Position numbers and translations under genes: made by a program
Part shown: positions 14,139 through 20,215 of the stretch, piece after piece
How the letters are laid out: the number at the start of each line of letters is the position of its first letter
Position numbering within the stretch: the stretch's first letter is position 1
Notes under the pieces: generated by a model
What the model saw: the letters and a program-made list of their open reading frames with translations, nothing else
What the model was told of the DNA's origin: nothing
Database searches by the model: none
Source of the DNA: a virus
Virus record (IMG/VR): IMGVR_UViG_3300031839_000507
Coordinates: 1-23,376 of that record
DNA length: 23,376 bases
Reading direction: 5' to 3' (one strand)

Positions 14139-16023
14139 ACCAACAGATTTATTAATTAGGTTAAGAGGAGTAAACGAAACCGACACAGCTACGAACGAAG
14201 CAGTAGCAAATATGGAGGCTTTAGAAAACTCTGGTAGGAGAGCTGCTAGGGAGACGAAAAAAGATTGGGGAGGGGTAAGAGACTTATTTAGCACTCTGCT
14301 TCCTAGAGGGCTTCAAAGGACTGTGAGACAGTTCAAATCTACCACTCGTTCAGTAGGTAGGTTGTCTAAAAGTTTTAAGGTTCTTAAAGCTGCTTGGGCT
14401 GCCGTTGGTATTGGGGCTATTATTATAGGACTTGAGTTGCTAATTGAAAATTGGGACAAGGTAACTGACGCTATTAACGGTACAACTGAGGCGCAGAAAG
14501 CCCAAGCTGAAGCAACACAAGCAGGAGAGGATGCAACTAGAAGAGCTACTTCAGAAATGGAAGTTTATTTAGATGTTCTGCAAGATGTAAATGCAAAAGA
14601 TGAGTCTCGTTTACGAGCTATGAACGAGCTAATAAAAAAGACAGGACTTCTAAAAGGTGTAAATTTAGAAAGTGTTGAGGGACAAAAGGAGGTTCAGAAA
14701 GTTTACGATGATTACATAAACAACTTAGAAAAGGAACAAAAGCTAAAATCTATAACAGCAAGTTTAGACGCTAAAAAAGCAGAGATAGACAAGGGAGTTT
14801 ATAACAATTTAACTGTACAACAGCAAGCGGTTTTGATAGCTATGACCAAGCTGGGGCTAACAGACGCAGCTATACAGCAAGCTATAGAGTATGGGCTTGA
14901 AAACAAGCTGAAAATGGAGGAGGAGGTGTTGGCTTTAAAAGAACTACAGAGAGTAGCACAAGACGAGTATTCGGAAACGGAGTCCACGATACTAAAAGAT
15001 TTAGCCGCACAAACGGAGTTAATGAGAAAAGCGGAGGAAGAAGAAAGGGAAGCCGAAAAGAAAAAACAAGACGCTCTGAATAAAGCAGCGAAAATAGCAG
15101 CCGACATAGCTAGACAAGCAGAAGCAGACGCAAAATACTTAGCTGATTTAGAGAAGAGGATTAGCGAAGAGATTATGTTGGCTAAGATTGAGGACGAGCA
15201 AAAACGAGCAGAGAAGGAGTTAGAGCTACGCTATGAAGAAATGTTAGAGAAGGCTTGGTTTGCAGGAGCTACAGCAGAGCAGCTACTTTTAATAGACGAA
15301 AAGTACGAGCAAGACAAAGCAGCGTTAAAGGAGAGCTATAGAGAAGAAGATTTTGACGAGAAAAGCCCAGAGCAAGTAGCCCAAGAACAGCAAGCTCTCC
15401 AAGACGAGATATTCTTGGCTTTAATGAATGAAAAAGATAGGGAGGAGACTTTGCTTATGCAGAAGTATGATAGACGTATAGAGTTAGCAAATGGAAACCA
15501 CGAACTAGAGCTAGAAGCTGAAAAGATTTTCCTAGCAGACATGGAGGCTTTGACAGAGGAGTCAGAGAAAAAGATTCAGAGCATAAAAGAAGCAGGAATA
15601 AAGGCTACAGTAAGTGCAGCTAGAGGGTTGTTTAGTACAATGGGTAGAATGGCAGAGGATGGTTCTGAGCAAGCAAAAGCCCTAGCTATTACAGACGTTC
15701 TTTTAGCTCAAGCCGTTTCTTTAGCTAATGGAATTAAAGTAGCTACGAAGTCAGCAGCTACTCCCTATGATATGGCAGCAGGAATTATAACCGCTATAAC
15801 TGCGGTAATGGGAGCGTTTGTAGGGGTCGATGCTATACTAAATGAAGCAGGTACTTCGTCAGGTGGAGGAGGTGGAGGAGTACCTAGCACCACGCCTTTA
15901 GTTCCTGAACAAGTATCTAGGACAGAGACAACTGGTAAAGCGTTTGTAGTTCAGAGCGACTTAGAGGGGGCAGCCTTGCAAGCAAATCAGTTGTATAGTC
16001 AAACAGCATTAGGAGGTGGATAA
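14131..16023 (+). CDS. Tail tape-measure protein
   Basis: This is a 630-residue protein. Residues 30-80 are basic and helical; a hydrophobic segment near residues 84-108 (LKAAWAAVGIGAIIIGLELLIENW) is typical of tape measures. Then comes a long alpha-helical and coiled-coil region with Glu/Lys/Ala-rich stretches (about 150-480) and a second hydrophobic, Ala/Gly-rich part (about 515-570). The C-terminus has a glycine run and TGKAFVVQSDLEGAALQANQLYSQTALG, a pattern I know from Bacteroidota tape measures. With the usual rule of about 0.15 nm per residue, the tail would be roughly 95 nm. It works with the chaperones and the tail-tube protein. Confidence 0.85.
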   Translation: MVRPTDLLIRLRGVNETDTATNEAVANMEALENSGRRAARETKKDWGGVRDLFSTLLPRGLQRTVRQFKSTTRSVGRLSKSFKVLKAAWAAVGIGAIIIGLELLIENWDKVTDAINGTTEAQKAQAEATQAGEDATRRATSEMEVYLDVLQDVNAKDESRLRAMNELIKKTGLLKGVNLESVEGQKEVQKVYDDYINNLEKEQKLKSITASLDAKKAEIDKGVYNNLTVQQQAVLIAMTKLGLTDAAIQQAIEYGLENKLKMEEEVLALKELQRVAQDEYSETESTILKDLAAQTELMRKAEEEEREAEKKKQDALNKAAKIAADIARQAEADAKYLADLEKRISEEIMLAKIEDEQKRAEKELELRYEEMLEKAWFAGATAEQLLLIDEKYEQDKAALKESYREEDFDEKSPEQVAQEQQALQDEIFLALMNEKDREETLLMQKYDRRIELANGNHELELEAEKIFLADMEALTEESEKKIQSIKEAGIKATVSAARGLFSTMGRMAEDGSEQAKALAITDVLLAQAVSLANGIKVATKSAATPYDMAAGIITAITAVMGAFVGVDAILNEAGTSSGGGGGGVPSTTPLVPEQVSRTETTGKAFVVQSDLEGAALQANQLYSQTALGGG

Positions 16024-16058
16024 ACGACCTTATATAGAATAGTATAAAGACAATAAAA

Positions 16059-16280
16059 ATGGTAGTATATTATATTTTTGTAGAACGAGCAGGTAAAGCT
16101 GAAATTATGAACGCAATGCTTGACGAAGGGTACTCAATTTTAGATTGGTCTTTTATGGTAATAGACTCAATAGAAAAATCAGGAGGTACTGAAATGACTT
16201 GCGAATTTGACACTAAACGTAATGCTGAAGACTTCATATACGAGCTAGAGATAGCAGGGTTTGAAGTTGAAGTATTATAA
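16059..16280 (+). CDS. Small acidic cassette protein 1
   Basis: This 73-residue protein has 16 Asp/Glu against 5 Lys/Arg. The pattern is beta (VVYYIFVERAG), helix (KAEIMNAMLDEGYSI), beta, beta (TEMTCEFD), helix (AEDFIYELEIAGF), beta (EVEVL), i.e. a ferredoxin-like beta-alpha-beta-beta-alpha-beta order predicted by eye. It lies between the tape measure and the protease, together with the next gene, and is the first of nine small acidic genes in this part of the genome. The function is unknown. The start is ATG in a TAAAAATG leader. Confidence 0.65.
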   Translation: MVVYYIFVERAGKAEIMNAMLDEGYSILDWSFMVIDSIEKSGGTEMTCEFDTKRNAEDFIYELEIAGFEVEVL

Positions 16281-16295
16281 AACAACTTAAAGATG
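16276..16295 (+). repeat. Duplicated gene leader, copy 1
   Basis: TATAAAACAACTTAAAGATG at 16276-16295 is identical to 16578-16597. Both copies end in the start codon of a gene (16293 and 16595). A 20-base exact repeat 302 bases apart, placed at gene starts, suggests that the small gene between them arrived or duplicated by recombination at the leader. Confidence 0.8.
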
Positions 16296-16577
16296 AAAGT
16301 AGATATGTTTAATTACGACATTTTTTTAGAAGAAATAAATGATTTTATCGATACGGTAGAGTCAATGGGATTTGGACTTGGCTATTGGGACGAGGACAAG
16401 AAAGTAATAAATTTTAGCCCAACTGATTTTTATATTATGGGTTTATCTATGGACGAGCAAATACGCTTTATTGAAAAGGCTTCCGAAGAAGTATGGGGAC
16501 GTACCCAGTTTATTCACGAAATAAGAGGTATAGGACGTGATGAAATTTTAGTGGAGTACACAGATTACTATATGTAA
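16293..16577 (+). CDS. Small acidic cassette protein 2
   Basis: This is a 94-residue protein with 21 Asp/Glu and 8 Lys/Arg. It begins with a helix-rich stretch (FNYDIFLEEINDFIDTVESMGFGLGYW), then beta (KKVINFSP), a helix (SMDEQIRFIEKASEEVW) and a beta end (DEILVEYTDYYM). The Phe/Gly turn after the first helix (ESMGFG) resembles turns in the other cassette proteins (LDEGYS, IDLGFE, LEDFGYD). The start codon is inside a leader identical to that of the protease gene. The function is unknown. Confidence 0.65.
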   Translation: MKVDMFNYDIFLEEINDFIDTVESMGFGLGYWDEDKKVINFSPTDFYIMGLSMDEQIRFIEKASEEVWGRTQFIHEIRGIGRDEILVEYTDYYM

Positions 16578-16597
16578 TATAAAACAACTTAAAGATG
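16578..16597 (+). repeat. Duplicated gene leader, copy 2
   Basis: This is the second exact copy of the 20-base leader described at 16276, here ending with the ATG of the prohead protease gene. The protease copy is likely the original, because that gene is essential and conserved; the polarity is inference. Confidence 0.8.
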
Positions 16598-17827
16598 GCT
16601 AACAGAAAACTAGTAGAACTACTTATAGAAGAAGACCAAGACGCTTTTGGAGTCGAGGCTATTAGCCTTGTGAAGTTTCCTGCAATAGAAGAGAACTTTA
16701 TCTTTTTCTCTAAGGACAAGAAGCAAAAGGCTTTAAGTCTAGCAGCTATAGACGAGGACAAGCGTACCTTAATAGGGGCGGCTCTTATTCCAGATAAGAA
16801 CATACCACGTTACGATGAAATGAGTGACGAAGAGTATGACGTTTATTTTTCTCAAGATACAGTTAAATTAGCTTCTGAGTTATTCCTAAAATCTAACCGT
16901 ACTAACGAGCATACATTTGAACACCAAGAAAAGGTGGACGGAGTAAGCGTAGTAGAGTCTTGGATAGTAGAAGACCCAGAAATGGATAAGTCTAAGCACT
17001 ACGGTATGAGTATGCCAGAAGGTACTTGGATGGTTCGCGTTCACGTAGGAAACGATGAAATGTGGGAAGCTGTAAAAGAGGGTTCTATTCGTGGGTTTTC
17101 TATAGAGGGTTACTTCGTTGATTCAGTACAAGAAATGTCTACTAAGGTAAAACGCTCTAATATGTCCGATATAGTTAAAAAGCTATGGGGCTTCTTTAAG
17201 CGCAAGTTCTACGCAGAGGTAAACCTAGAGAACGGAAAAGTAATAGCTACCGATGGAGAGGCTCTTACAGCAGGTGCGAAGGTATTTACTTTAGATGACG
17301 AAGGGCTACCTATAGAGATAGATAACGGAACGTATAAGACTGAGGCAGGGGTAGAGCTAGAAGTATTTGAAGGTGTGCTTATAGAGTACGATGGAGAGGT
17401 TCAGGCTGTAGAAGATAAGATAGAAGAGGAGGTAGAGGTAGAAATGGAAAAAGTAGAATTAGACCAAATGAAGGTCAAGTACTACAAAGCCCTATTAAAA
17501 GGGAGAATACAGACTTATTTGGGTATTCAATCTAAATCGCGTATATTAGGAGAAACCAAAAGGGAAATGAGTTTAGATACAGATTGGAAAAGAGCAGACA
17601 TAGAAGATTTCTTAGACAAGTGGGCGGATGATTGGGAAACCAACTTTGAACAAGGGGGTTGGGTAGAGTATAGGGTGCAAACAACAATACCTGATGATTT
17701 TGAAAAAGAAGCAGAATATCTAGTCCGACAAATAGGTATAAAAATGGAAAAAATAGATTGGGATTATGACGAAGATAATTGGGGTATGCGAACATATTAT
17801 GGATTAGTAGCTTTTAATATAGACTAA
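16595..17827 (+). CDS. XkdF-like prohead protease with an unusual C-terminal extension
   Basis: This is a 410-residue protein. Residues 1-175 match the XkdF-type prohead protease: AISLVKFPAIEENFIFF, GAALIPDKNIPRYDE, NEHTFEHQE (about 103-111), VESWIVEDPEMDKSK, and RGFSIEGYF (about 166-174) with a candidate catalytic His and Ser. Residues about 205-265 (YAEVNLENGKVIATDGEAL, GTYKTEAGVELEVFEGVLIEYD) are the linker domain that in related phages leads into the scaffold. After an acidic stretch (DKIEEEVEVEMEKVELD, about 271-287) the sequence changes to an unfamiliar 120-residue domain ending in VEYRVQTTI, a helix, and YYGLVAFNI, which resembles the small acidic proteins nearby. The scaffold half appears separately at 19718. 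Confidence 0.75.
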   Translation: MANRKLVELLIEEDQDAFGVEAISLVKFPAIEENFIFFSKDKKQKALSLAAIDEDKRTLIGAALIPDKNIPRYDEMSDEEYDVYFSQDTVKLASELFLKSNRTNEHTFEHQEKVDGVSVVESWIVEDPEMDKSKHYGMSMPEGTWMVRVHVGNDEMWEAVKEGSIRGFSIEGYFVDSVQEMSTKVKRSNMSDIVKKLWGFFKRKFYAEVNLENGKVIATDGEALTAGAKVFTLDDEGLPIEIDNGTYKTEAGVELEVFEGVLIEYDGEVQAVEDKIEEEVEVEMEKVELDQMKVKYYKALLKGRIQTYLGIQSKSRILGETKREMSLDTDWKRADIEDFLDKWADDWETNFEQGGWVEYRVQTTIPDDFEKEAEYLVRQIGIKMEKIDWDYDEDNWGMRTYYGLVAFNID

Positions 17828-17838
17828 AGGAAATTAAA

Positions 17839-18105
17839 ATGAGTGCAGAAAGAATAGTACAAGATTATCTCGGTACATGGGAGCTATACATAGTTATCAT
17901 GGATATTGCTATGGAAGAGATAGGGGCAACTGGGAAGTTGTTAGAGCTAATGGAGGACGCTTCTGACGCACTAGCAGACGGTGATACAGATGCGACATTT
18001 AGGTTATTAGATATGGCATACGACACAGCAGAGTCTCAATACGGAGTAGGAGTAGAAACAGATTTAATAGTTGAGCTATTAGTAGAATTAATTAATTTAA
18101 AATGA
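17839..18105 (+). CDS. Small acidic cassette protein 3
   Basis: This 88-residue, almost all-helical protein has about 20 Asp/Glu and 4 Lys/Arg. ELYIVIMDIAMEEIGATGKLLELMEDASDALADGDTDATFRLLDMAYDTAES gives two or three amphipathic helices. It differs from the beta-containing cassette members. The stop overlaps the next ATG (AAATGAAAAA at 18102-18105). It is not recognised. Extreme acidity recalls DNA-mimic proteins, but no specific similarity is visible. Confidence 0.6.
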   Translation: MSAERIVQDYLGTWELYIVIMDIAMEEIGATGKLLELMEDASDALADGDTDATFRLLDMAYDTAESQYGVGVETDLIVELLVELINLK

Positions 18106-18395
18106 AAAATAAAAAAACAGAGCTAGGCTACAACGGCTGGGCGAATCGTGAGACATGGTTAATATCAGTATGGGAGTACATTGAATACTTTGTAGACGTT
18201 TATTTTGATAATGGGGACAAGCCTGATGATGTAGACTCAAGAGATTTAGAAAGTATGTTTGACGACATAATAGACCGTCCTAATAGTGGCATAGAGTCAG
18301 ATTTAATTGGAGGCGCAATATCTCTAATTGATTGGTATGAGATTGAACGCCACGTTAAGGAGCAGCTAGAAGAAAAGATAATGGATAACTTCTAA
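18102..18395 (+). CDS. Small acidic protein with YNGWANRETW motif (DUF7249-like)
   Basis: This 97-residue protein has 24 Asp/Glu and 10 Lys/Arg. The N-terminal YNGWANRETWLISVW is a well-known short motif (YNGWxNxETWxxxxW) in proteins of phages, plasmids and host genomes; I believe the label is DUF7249. A helical, acidic body follows (DDVDSRDLESMFDDIIDR, LIDWYEIERHVKEQLEEKI). No biochemical function is known to me. Its wide spread among mobile elements supports the idea that the surrounding island is a collection of accessory genes. Confidence 0.7.
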   Translation: MKNKKTELGYNGWANRETWLISVWEYIEYFVDVYFDNGDKPDDVDSRDLESMFDDIIDRPNSGIESDLIGGAISLIDWYEIERHVKEQLEEKIMDNF

Positions 18396-18408
18396 TAAAA
18401 AGAATATG
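18393..18408 (+). repeat. AT-rich leader repeat, copy 1
   Basis: TAATAAAAAGAATATG ends in the ATG of the gene at 18406. The same string, extended upstream by AGTTTAA, occurs at 18637-18655 and 18863-18881, and with one change at 19106-19125. It marks four successive gene starts about 224-247 bases apart. Confidence 0.75.
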
Positions 18409-18633
18409 GAATATTTAGGAGGGTTTAAAGTCTTTGACGCTGACGCTAATGAGATACAAGATTTAATAGATTGGAACACTCAAAGTTTTGGCAGGGGTGC
18501 TTCTTTAAGTGACGCTACTTACGAAGTTTTCCAAGATGGAACAGATGTATTAGTAGATATTTATGGGAGTGACCGTAGTGTAGTTCAAACGATTTACGTT
18601 TGGATTGAGGACGAAGGATATGATTTACCTTAA
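18406..18633 (+). CDS. Small acidic cassette protein 5
   Basis: This 75-residue protein has 16 Asp/Glu and 3 Lys/Arg. The pattern is a beta start (GGFKVFDAD), helix (ANEIQDLIDWNTQ), beta (TYEVFQDG), beta (DVLVDIYG) and helix (VVQTIYVWIEDEGYDLP). The WIEDEGYDLP end parallels SLEDEGYKITEV in the next gene. It stands behind the repeated AATAAAAAGAATATG leader. The function is unknown. Confidence 0.65.
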   Translation: MEYLGGFKVFDADANEIQDLIDWNTQSFGRGASLSDATYEVFQDGTDVLVDIYGSDRSVVQTIYVWIEDEGYDLP

Positions 18634-18668
18634 TGAGTTTAATAAAAAGAATATGGATATTTATATAG
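18633..18668 (+). other. Eleven-codon micro-frame MSLIKRIWIFI, relic or leader peptide
   Basis: ATG AGT TTA ATA AAA AGA ATA TGG opens in the stop codon of the previous gene and ends at 18668. The first eight codons copy those that start the gene at 19103 (MSLINRIW). The real downstream gene starts inside it, at ATG 18653. It is either a translational coupling peptide or what remains after duplication of the 19103 gene start. Confidence 0.45.
18637..18655 (+). repeat. AT-rich leader repeat, copy 2
   Basis: AGTTTAATAAAAAGAATATG ends at the ATG of the gene at 18653 (repeat core 18637-18655). It matches the copy before 18879 base for base. Confidence 0.75.
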
Positions 18669-18868
18669 ACGGTTTAGAAAAAGGAAGACATTACGAAGTT
18701 TTAGAAAAAATAATTGACTTAGGCTTTGAAGCATACGCGCGTCTTGAAAACTATGGGAGGTATGCAGTCGTTGAAATTTTAGGCGTAGACGAGTGGGATA
18801 TGGCAGGTGACTTAGGATATTATCTTGAGTCTTTAGAAGACGAGGGATATAAAATAACGGAAGTTTAA
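18653..18868 (+). CDS. Small acidic cassette protein 6
   Basis: This is a 71-residue protein from ATG 18653. The frame is open to an upstream ATG-less start at 18605, but that would overlap the previous gene, and the repeat leader points to 18653. It has 18 Asp/Glu and 6 Lys/Arg. The order is beta (DIYIDG), helix (HYEVLEKIIDLGF), beta (EAYARLENY), beta (YAVVEILGV), helix (AGDLGYYLESLEDEGY) and beta (KITEV), matching cassette proteins 1 and 7 in length and layout. The function is unknown. Confidence 0.65.
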   Translation: MDIYIDGLEKGRHYEVLEKIIDLGFEAYARLENYGRYAVVEILGVDEWDMAGDLGYYLESLEDEGYKITEV

Positions 18869-18881
18869 TAAAAAGAATATG
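18863..18881 (+). repeat. AT-rich leader repeat, copy 3
   Basis: AGTTTAATAAAAAGAATATG ends at the ATG of the gene at 18879. It overlaps the stop codon of the gene before, so coding and leader are merged. Confidence 0.75.
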
Positions 18882-19103
18882 CAATTTGAATTACTTGTAA
18901 ATACGTTTGATAATAACAATCATAGAGAAATAGAAAATGTTATTGAAGACCACGATTTTGATATGTTTGGTTCAATACCTTACGTTGAAATAATAAAAGA
19001 TGGTGATTATTATATTCTTGCTGACAGCTATGAAGACGTTTATATTTTCTCTGACATTTTAGACCATCTAGGAATAAACTACACCCTTAGAGAAGTTTAC
19101 TAA
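18879..19103 (+). CDS. Small acidic cassette protein 7
   Basis: This is a 74-residue protein with 17 Asp/Glu and only 3 Lys/Arg. The order is beta (FELLVNTF), helix (NNHREIENVIEDHDF), beta (VEIIKDG), beta (YYILADS), helix (YIFSDILDHLGI) and beta (YTLREVY), the same order as cassette proteins 1 and 6. The stop overlaps the start of the next gene by one base. The function is unknown. The charge is as extreme as in known DNA-mimic inhibitors, but no homology is seen. Confidence 0.65.
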   Translation: MQFELLVNTFDNNNHREIENVIEDHDFDMFGSIPYVEIIKDGDYYILADSYEDVYIFSDILDHLGINYTLREVY

Positions 19104-19363
19104 TGAGTTTAATAAATAGAATATGGGACGTATGGACTAACTCAGCACAAGAGGAGTTAATCGTTATGCTAGAAGAGTTCGCATACGACTATGATTACGA
19201 CACTAGATTCTTAGCAGTAGCAGGACAGATTGAAGACGCTATTTACGATGAAGACTACGAGAGGGTACGCTTACTATTCCAGAAGTATGCCCCTGAAACA
19301 CTCCGTACTATAGACGGACAATTATTTATGGAAATTATTGACGAAGCCGATTATGGATATTAA
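19103..19363 (+). CDS. Small acidic cassette protein 8
   Basis: This 86-residue, mainly helical protein has about 20 Asp/Glu and 6 Lys/Arg: AQEELIVMLEEFAYDYDYDTRF, AGQIEDAIYDEDYERVRLLFQKY, GQLFMEIIDEADYGY. Its first codons (MSLINRIW) are themselves the fourth copy of the leader repeat (19106-19125), so here the leader has become coding sequence. The micro-frame at 18633 carries the same codons. The function is unknown. Confidence 0.6.
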   Translation: MSLINRIWDVWTNSAQEELIVMLEEFAYDYDYDTRFLAVAGQIEDAIYDEDYERVRLLFQKYAPETLRTIDGQLFMEIIDEADYGY

Positions 19364-19655
19364 ATTAAACGCAGTAGAGTCTCTACAAACAGTATTAGAC
19401 ATATTAGAGGACTTTGGATATGATACTGAAGACACAACAATTAGTGACGAAAGTAGCGGCTCTAACATATGGGTTTTTTTACATGGCTACATTTCTTATT
19501 TTGATAACTTTGATATGTTACAATTTGAATACGATTTAGAGGACGCTTTAATAGAGGTAGGAATAAATAGAGACGTAGATATAAAAAAGCTAAAGCCAAT
19601 ATATTCTAATGGTCAAACTATAGCAGTTCAGGTCAGCATTGAGTTGAGAAAATAA
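19353..19655 (+). CDS. Small acidic cassette protein 9
   Basis: This is a 100-residue protein from ATG 19353; an upstream TTG at 19338 is possible but adds only five residues inside the previous gene. It has 20 Asp/Glu and 7 Lys/Arg. The first helix SLQTVLDILEDFGYD resembles the helix and Gly turn of the other members. Then come beta (NIWVFLHGYI), a helix (QFEYDLEDALIEVGI) and a beta end (TIAVQVSIELRK). It overlaps the previous gene by 11 bases. The function is unknown. Confidence 0.6.
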   Translation: MDIKLNAVESLQTVLDILEDFGYDTEDTTISDESSGSNIWVFLHGYISYFDNFDMLQFEYDLEDALIEVGINRDVDIKKLKPIYSNGQTIAVQVSIELRK

Positions 19656-19717
19656 AAATAAAAACCGAATTTGGATATTAAAAAAACAGGTGAATAAACA
19701 CCTTTATATATATAAGT
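19656..19717 (+). other. Intergenic spacer with decayed leader and hairpin
   Basis: CCGAATTTGGATATTAAA (19665-19682) resembles CCGATTATGGATATTAAA at the start of the gene at 19353, but with TTG in place of ATG and no open frame behind it. It may be a relic of another cassette gene. Next comes a 5-bp hairpin (AGGTG 19688-19692, CACCT 19699-19703) and the palindrome TTATATATATAA (19704-19715), directly before the ATG of the scaffold gene. Confidence 0.45.
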
Positions 19718-20215
19718 ATGAGTAAGTATAAATTTGAAGAAGAAGTAGTAGAAGAGAAAGTCGAAGAAACTACAGTAGAGGAGTCAGCCCCAGACTCCCA
19801 CGAAACATTTGTAAATATTTTAGTCGAAATGGGGCTTTCGGCAGAACAAGCTGAAGCTGTGCATCAAATGGCAATGGATTTAATTGAAGCAAGCGAAGGC
19901 GAAATAACAGAAGAAGTGAGTACAGAAACCACAGAAAAAGTCGAGGCATCTCGCCAGCGTCATGGACGCAGAAGTTTAAGACGTTCAAGAGGTCGTAAGC
20001 AATTTAACAAAGAAGGTCGTGAGGCTCGTATGTTAAGCCGTCTACGTCGTCAGAACATTGAGTTGCGTAAGCAGCTTCGTGAGTTTGGTCAGTCGCCTGC
20101 AACCAAGCCACTCAGAAACGCTCCTTATGGAGAAATAACTGAGGAAAGCAATACTACAATGAGTAAAGCTACAAGTCAGGCATTTAATATGATTAATAAA
20201 AATTTAAGTAAATAA
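19718..20215 (+). CDS. Scaffold-like capsid assembly protein
   Basis: This is a 165-residue protein. The start is acidic (FEEEVVEEKVEETTVEE), followed by a helix (FVNILVEMGLSAEQAEAVHQMAMDLIE), a basic segment (RQRHGRRSLRRSRGRKQF), a coiled-coil-like stretch (LSRLRRQNIELRKQLREFGQSPATKPLRNAPYGE) and SQAFNMINKNLSK at the end. ELRKQL.EFG..PA.KPL and the MINKN-type end are known to me from the C-terminal part of protease-scaffold polyproteins in Bacteroidota phages. It directly precedes the capsid gene, as expected. The acidic beginning mirrors the acidic stretch at which the protease gene departs from its relatives, so the two may once have been continuous. Confidence 0.65.
   Translation: MSKYKFEEEVVEEKVEETTVEESAPDSHETFVNILVEMGLSAEQAEAVHQMAMDLIEASEGEITEEVSTETTEKVEASRQRHGRRSLRRSRGRKQFNKEGREARMLSRLRRQNIELRKQLREFGQSPATKPLRNAPYGEITEESNTTMSKATSQAFNMINKNLSK

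Noticed and set aside
18605-18652. Longer start for the gene at 18653
   Set aside because: It would run through the previous gene's end and the leader repeat; the repeat places the start at ATG 18653.
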